From positions 1 through 64,000 of the forward strand of contig CBDUBA010000004.1 in NCBI GenBank assembly GCA_965365275.1: 64,000 nt of DNA, read 5' to 3'. Made by a program: the position numbers and the translations under genes. The notes beneath the pieces were generated by a model, which made no database searches, was not told the DNA's origin, and saw only the letters and a program-made list of their open reading frames with translations. Source of the stretch: JAGTVG01 sp965365275 (GTDB lineage Bacteria; Bacteroidota; Bacteroidia; Cytophagales; Cyclobacteriaceae). This document shows positions 61,243-64,000 of the stretch, one piece after another (positions within the stretch are counted from its first letter, which is position 1; each line of letters begins with the position of its first letter).

Positions 61243-62106
61243 TTATTCAGTATCAGAAGCATTATTCTTTATTATTCTCCTCACTTCCTTAATCAACAGG
61301 GGGTATGCAGGTACTGCCATTCCGCCATGATCAAATCCATCAAGTTCGTATAAAGCCGTCTCCTGATGTCCGGTCACCTTCATCATCCTCCGCATATAAG
61401 CATTTTCTTCATAACGGCCCAGCAATTCAAGTTCACGGTCGCCTGTTATGAGTATTAAGGGAGGCGCATCATCCCTCACGTGATAGAGGGGGGCGAATTC
61501 ATCTACAATAGGCTGCGTGCCTTCTATTCCTCTTTCCTCTCTAATGGTAAAGTGCGTTATGGTATGACCACTGAAGGGGACCAGGCTGGCAATCTTATTT
61601 GCATCGATACCGTAAACTTCCAGATACCTTTTGTCCAGTCCTATCATACTTGTTAAATAACCTCCTGCGGAATGGCCGGAGACAATGATAAGTCCGGGAT
61701 CCCCTCCGTAAGTTTCTATGTTCCTGAATACCCATGCTACCGCAGCAGCTGCATCCTGTATATACGCCGGGCATGATACTCTGGGTGAAAACCTGTAATT
61801 GACTGCTACAACAGCTATGTCTTTATTCTTCAACCATTCAGGAATGAATTTGTTTCCTGCCTTTAAGCCCCCACCATGAAACCAGACCACGGTTGCAAAT
61901 CCATGCTTATTTTTTGGATAATATATATCAAGAACACACCTTTCCTTCATATAATCCGTAACAGGTTCGATAGATGCATCCCTGTAAAAAATATCAGAAT
62001 GTTGTTCATAATCACTATTTGGTTGAGAATAAACCTTATAAAGTGGAGAGCAAATTATTTTAATAATAAACAATAAAGCAGCCAGGCTCAATAGTATTTT
62101 CCTCAT
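61243..62106 (-). CDS. Exported alpha/beta-hydrolase (esterase/lipase-like)
   Basis: 287 residues with an N-terminal hydrophobic signal (LSLAALLFIIKIICSPLY). The oxyanion-hole motif is WFHGGGLKAG, the nucleophile elbow is SGHSAGGYL, and an acid and His follow near GDRELELLGR and DGFDHGGM. This is the carboxylesterase/BD-FAE-like type, active on short acyl esters. Substrate unknown. It is divergent from the M28 peptidase gene across 132 bp, so the two may share regulation. Confidence 0.88.
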   Translation of the reverse strand: MRKILLSLAALLFIIKIICSPLYKVYSQPNSDYEQHSDIFYRDASIEPVTDYMKERCVLDIYYPKNKHGFATVVWFHGGGLKAGNKFIPEWLKNKDIAVVAVNYRFSPRVSCPAYIQDAAAAVAWVFRNIETYGGDPGLIIVSGHSAGGYLTSMIGLDKRYLEVYGIDANKIASLVPFSGHTITHFTIREERGIEGTQPIVDEFAPLYHVRDDAPPLILITGDRELELLGRYEENAYMRRMMKVTGHQETALYELDGFDHGGMAVPAYPLLIKEVRRIIKNNASDTE

Positions 62107-62238
62107 AGTTAAGTTTTATAGCAAAATTTGATATATAGGATTTTATTAGAATTTAATCTGAACAAATTTAAATTAATAATCATAATTCAATCCTTTATAT
62201 CGATAATTGTTATTTTTAAAAGATAAAGAAGAAAAAAT

Positions 62239-63714
62239 ATGAAACAATATTGGCTTGCAGCATGCTATCTTTTTTTTATAAGCACCCTGTACGCACAGGA
62301 TACAGATCATTTCATAGACCAGACCTTCAGCATAGAGAAAATGACATCCATTGTCGAATTTATTTCTTCTGATAAGCTTAAGGGAAGGGATACCCCTTCA
62401 GAAGGATTAGAACTTGCTGCTGATTATGCCGCCGGCTTTTTTAAGCAATCTGGTGTGCATTCTGCATTTGGAATTGAGAATTATCATCAACCGGTGAGTA
62501 TGTTATATAAAAGCCAGCCGGAAGAAATTATTATAAAGGACCAGCGTCAAATAATGTCAACTCCCGGTAACCTGGTTCTTCTGTCAGGTGCAGGCCCATT
62601 GGTAAATGCAAAATTTTTAACCTATGATCCCCAGAGTGACCAGTTAGAAACCCATAAAATGAGGAATAAAATAGTTATTATATACATTAATAAGAATGAT
62701 CAGCTTAGTATACGTGAGATCAACGAACAATCACGGAGGGTCGAGCGTATGGCCAGGGATGCCAAATCTAAAGGATTAATAGAAGTTTTCGAGGACAAAC
62801 ATCCTTACTGGTCCCGTTTCTTTAATTATTACAGCCGTTCCAGGATAGATCTGGATCATTCAAATGATAACAATGATGATTTTCATCATGTATTGGTGCA
62901 GGATATCAATGATGTTTTTAAAACAGCAGCTGACAAGGATCCTGAAGGAACTTTAAGTATAGAAATATCAGGACTCAGAGAAGAGCAATTCGTTACGCAC
63001 AATATTGTCGGTGTGGTGGAAGGAACAGATCCCATGCTTAAAAATGAATTCATCCTCTGTACTGCCCATTATGACCATGTGGGTGTTGGTAAACCTGATG
63101 CTACGGGTGATTCCATTTACAATGGAGCTCGTGACAATGCCATTGGAGTGATGAGCGTACTTCTGGCTGCGGAAAATATTGCCAAATACCCAACAAGACG
63201 CTCTGTCGCTTTTGTATTATTCACCGGTGAGGAAAAAGGTTTATTAGGCAGTAAATGGTTTGTTCGGGAGTCACCCCTTAACCTGAATAATATCGTATTT
63301 TGTCTGAATACAGATGGTGGTGGGTATAATGATACAACGATAGCTACAGTGATAGGAAAGAGAAGATTAATATCAAATCAGATTTTTGATAATGCCTGTG
63401 AGGCTAATGGTCTGGAAGTTTTTGATGGAACCGATGATACCCAATTTCTATTTAATAACTCTGACAATATCATTTTCTCTCAAAAAGGAATTCCATCAGT
63501 TACTTTCTCAGCTGGTTTCAGGGGCATGAACGAAGAAATTATAAAATACTATCATCAGCCATCAGATGAAGCAGAAACCTTAAATTTCAATTATATCTTA
63601 AAATTCGCAAAATCTTTCGGATATTCACTCCGGGAGATCGCAAATTCCGACAAACGATTATTCTGGAAAGAAGAGGATGAATTTTATGATGCCGGGAAAA
63701 GGCTTTATCAATGA
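62239..63714 (+). CDS. Secreted M28-family zinc peptidase
   Basis: 491 residues with a signal peptide ending LYAQ. A PA-type inserted domain lies around residues 100-240. The di-zinc peptidase core contains CTAHYDHVGVG (His and Asp), NGARDNAIGV (bridging Asp), FTGEEKGLLGS (catalytic Glu pair) and LNTDGGG (Asp), the aminopeptidase M28 layout. A C-terminal His in YYHQPSDEAE completes the site. It probably removes N-terminal residues from peptides outside the cytoplasmic membrane. Confidence 0.92.
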   Translation: MKQYWLAACYLFFISTLYAQDTDHFIDQTFSIEKMTSIVEFISSDKLKGRDTPSEGLELAADYAAGFFKQSGVHSAFGIENYHQPVSMLYKSQPEEIIIKDQRQIMSTPGNLVLLSGAGPLVNAKFLTYDPQSDQLETHKMRNKIVIIYINKNDQLSIREINEQSRRVERMARDAKSKGLIEVFEDKHPYWSRFFNYYSRSRIDLDHSNDNNDDFHHVLVQDINDVFKTAADKDPEGTLSIEISGLREEQFVTHNIVGVVEGTDPMLKNEFILCTAHYDHVGVGKPDATGDSIYNGARDNAIGVMSVLLAAENIAKYPTRRSVAFVLFTGEEKGLLGSKWFVRESPLNLNNIVFCLNTDGGGYNDTTIATVIGKRRLISNQIFDNACEANGLEVFDGTDDTQFLFNNSDNIIFSQKGIPSVTFSAGFRGMNEEIIKYYHQPSDEAETLNFNYILKFAKSFGYSLREIANSDKRLFWKEEDEFYDAGKRLYQ

Positions 63715-63787
63715 GAAACATTGATTTTGTTTTATAAGTACCAAATCTCCCTGTACAATTGAATTCGAAAAAGAGGTCAAAAATCCT

Positions 63788-64000
63788 TTATAATATTTCC
63801 TTCACTGTTTCAGGGGGCCTACCCAATCTGACCTCATCATCTTTAACCACAATAGGTCTTTCAATCAGTTTAGGATTATCCACCATGATATTGATCCATT
63901 CATCATCCGAGAAAGTTTTGCCTTTAAAATTCGATTTGAAAACTTCTTCTCCCTTTCGGATGATATCCAAAGGTTTTTTGTCCATTCTCTTTAAAAGGTC
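63788..64000 (-). CDS. ArsC/Spx-family arsenate reductase-like protein (partial)
   Basis: C-terminal 70 residues of a protein whose start lies beyond the right edge (the frame is open to 64000, reading DLLKRMDKKPLDIIRKGE at the edge). KLIERPIVVKDDEVRLGRPPETVKEIL is the ArsC-type end, with the arginine of ERPIV that stabilises the thiolate in glutaredoxin-linked arsenate reductases. The catalytic cysteine would be in the missing N-terminal part. It may be a true arsenate reductase or one of the many ArsC-like proteins of unknown substrate. Confidence 0.85.
   Translation of the reverse strand, partial: DLLKRMDKKPLDIIRKGEEVFKSNFKGKTFSDDEWINIMVDNPKLIERPIVVKDDEVRLGRPPETVKEIL

Noticed and set aside
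1..64000. CRISPR arrays, insertion sequences, integrases, prophage genes, tRNA and rRNA
   Set aside because: None recognised by eye; the window reads as ordinary chromosomal gene sets with short gaps.

Overview
The window looks like a piece of a Bacteroidota chromosome. It is AT-rich, start codons mostly lack Shine-Dalgarno sequences, cytochrome c maturation uses a fused CcsBA, thrA is an aspartokinase-homoserine dehydrogenase fusion, GlyRS is the single-chain type, and there are several DUF5777/DUF2911-type exported proteins. The gene set (oxygen-independent HemN, an FNR-like regulator, Rex, a soluble NAD-linked NiFe hydrogenase, a membrane pyrophosphatase) suggests an anaerobic or facultative redox lifestyle. 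All functions are read from motifs and context; no database search was possible.

1-11.3 kb, minus strand: heme and cytochrome c supply. In transcription order this is ccsBA, a HemX/CcsA-like protein, hemA, hemC, hemE, hemN, hemB (hemB runs off the left edge). Two near-identical monoheme cytochromes c lie just upstream. No hemD is present in the run.

11.4-20.7 kb: an unusual redox island. A three-gene cassette (Tat-exported four-cluster ferredoxin-like protein, ActC/NrfD-like quinone-site membrane protein, membrane-anchored beta-sandwich protein) occurs twice in tandem, followed by the cytochrome pair and preceded by a DUF5777 beta-barrel and a CX4CH lipoprotein. No molybdopterin or other catalytic subunit is present. 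The cassettes look like a reduced relative of alternative complex III or PsrBC/NrfCD. A divergent Crp/Fnr regulator with a complete FNR-type cysteine set sits beside them. This is the best candidate for an undescribed system.

21-35 kb: carbohydrate and D-amino-acid catabolism. There is a GH78 rhamnosidase lipoprotein, then M19 dipeptidase, a zinc/PLP 3-hydroxy-D-amino-acid dehydratase-like enzyme, RidA, a GntP/DsdX-family permease and an MFS/POT-like transporter, which read as a D-serine-type salvage operon. A secreted subtilisin, an exported ManD-like enolase-superfamily protein and small exported proteins follow.

35.5-49.5 kb, mainly plus strand: ion and redox energetics. A Ca/Na exchanger, membrane pyrophosphatase and a His-rich NicO/UreH-like metal transporter precede rex and hoxF(E)-U-Y-H-W, a group 3d-type bidirectional hydrogenase. 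A palindrome in front of rex fits a Rex operator. A cytochrome b5-domain protein and a conserved Bacteroidota hypothetical follow.

49.6-64 kb: housekeeping. This covers sprT-like, der, glyS, a CPA2 antiporter with RCK domains, the thrABC operon, DUF2911, an esterase, an M28 peptidase and a partial ArsC at the right edge. No tRNA, rRNA, CRISPR, complete insertion sequence or phage genes were seen.
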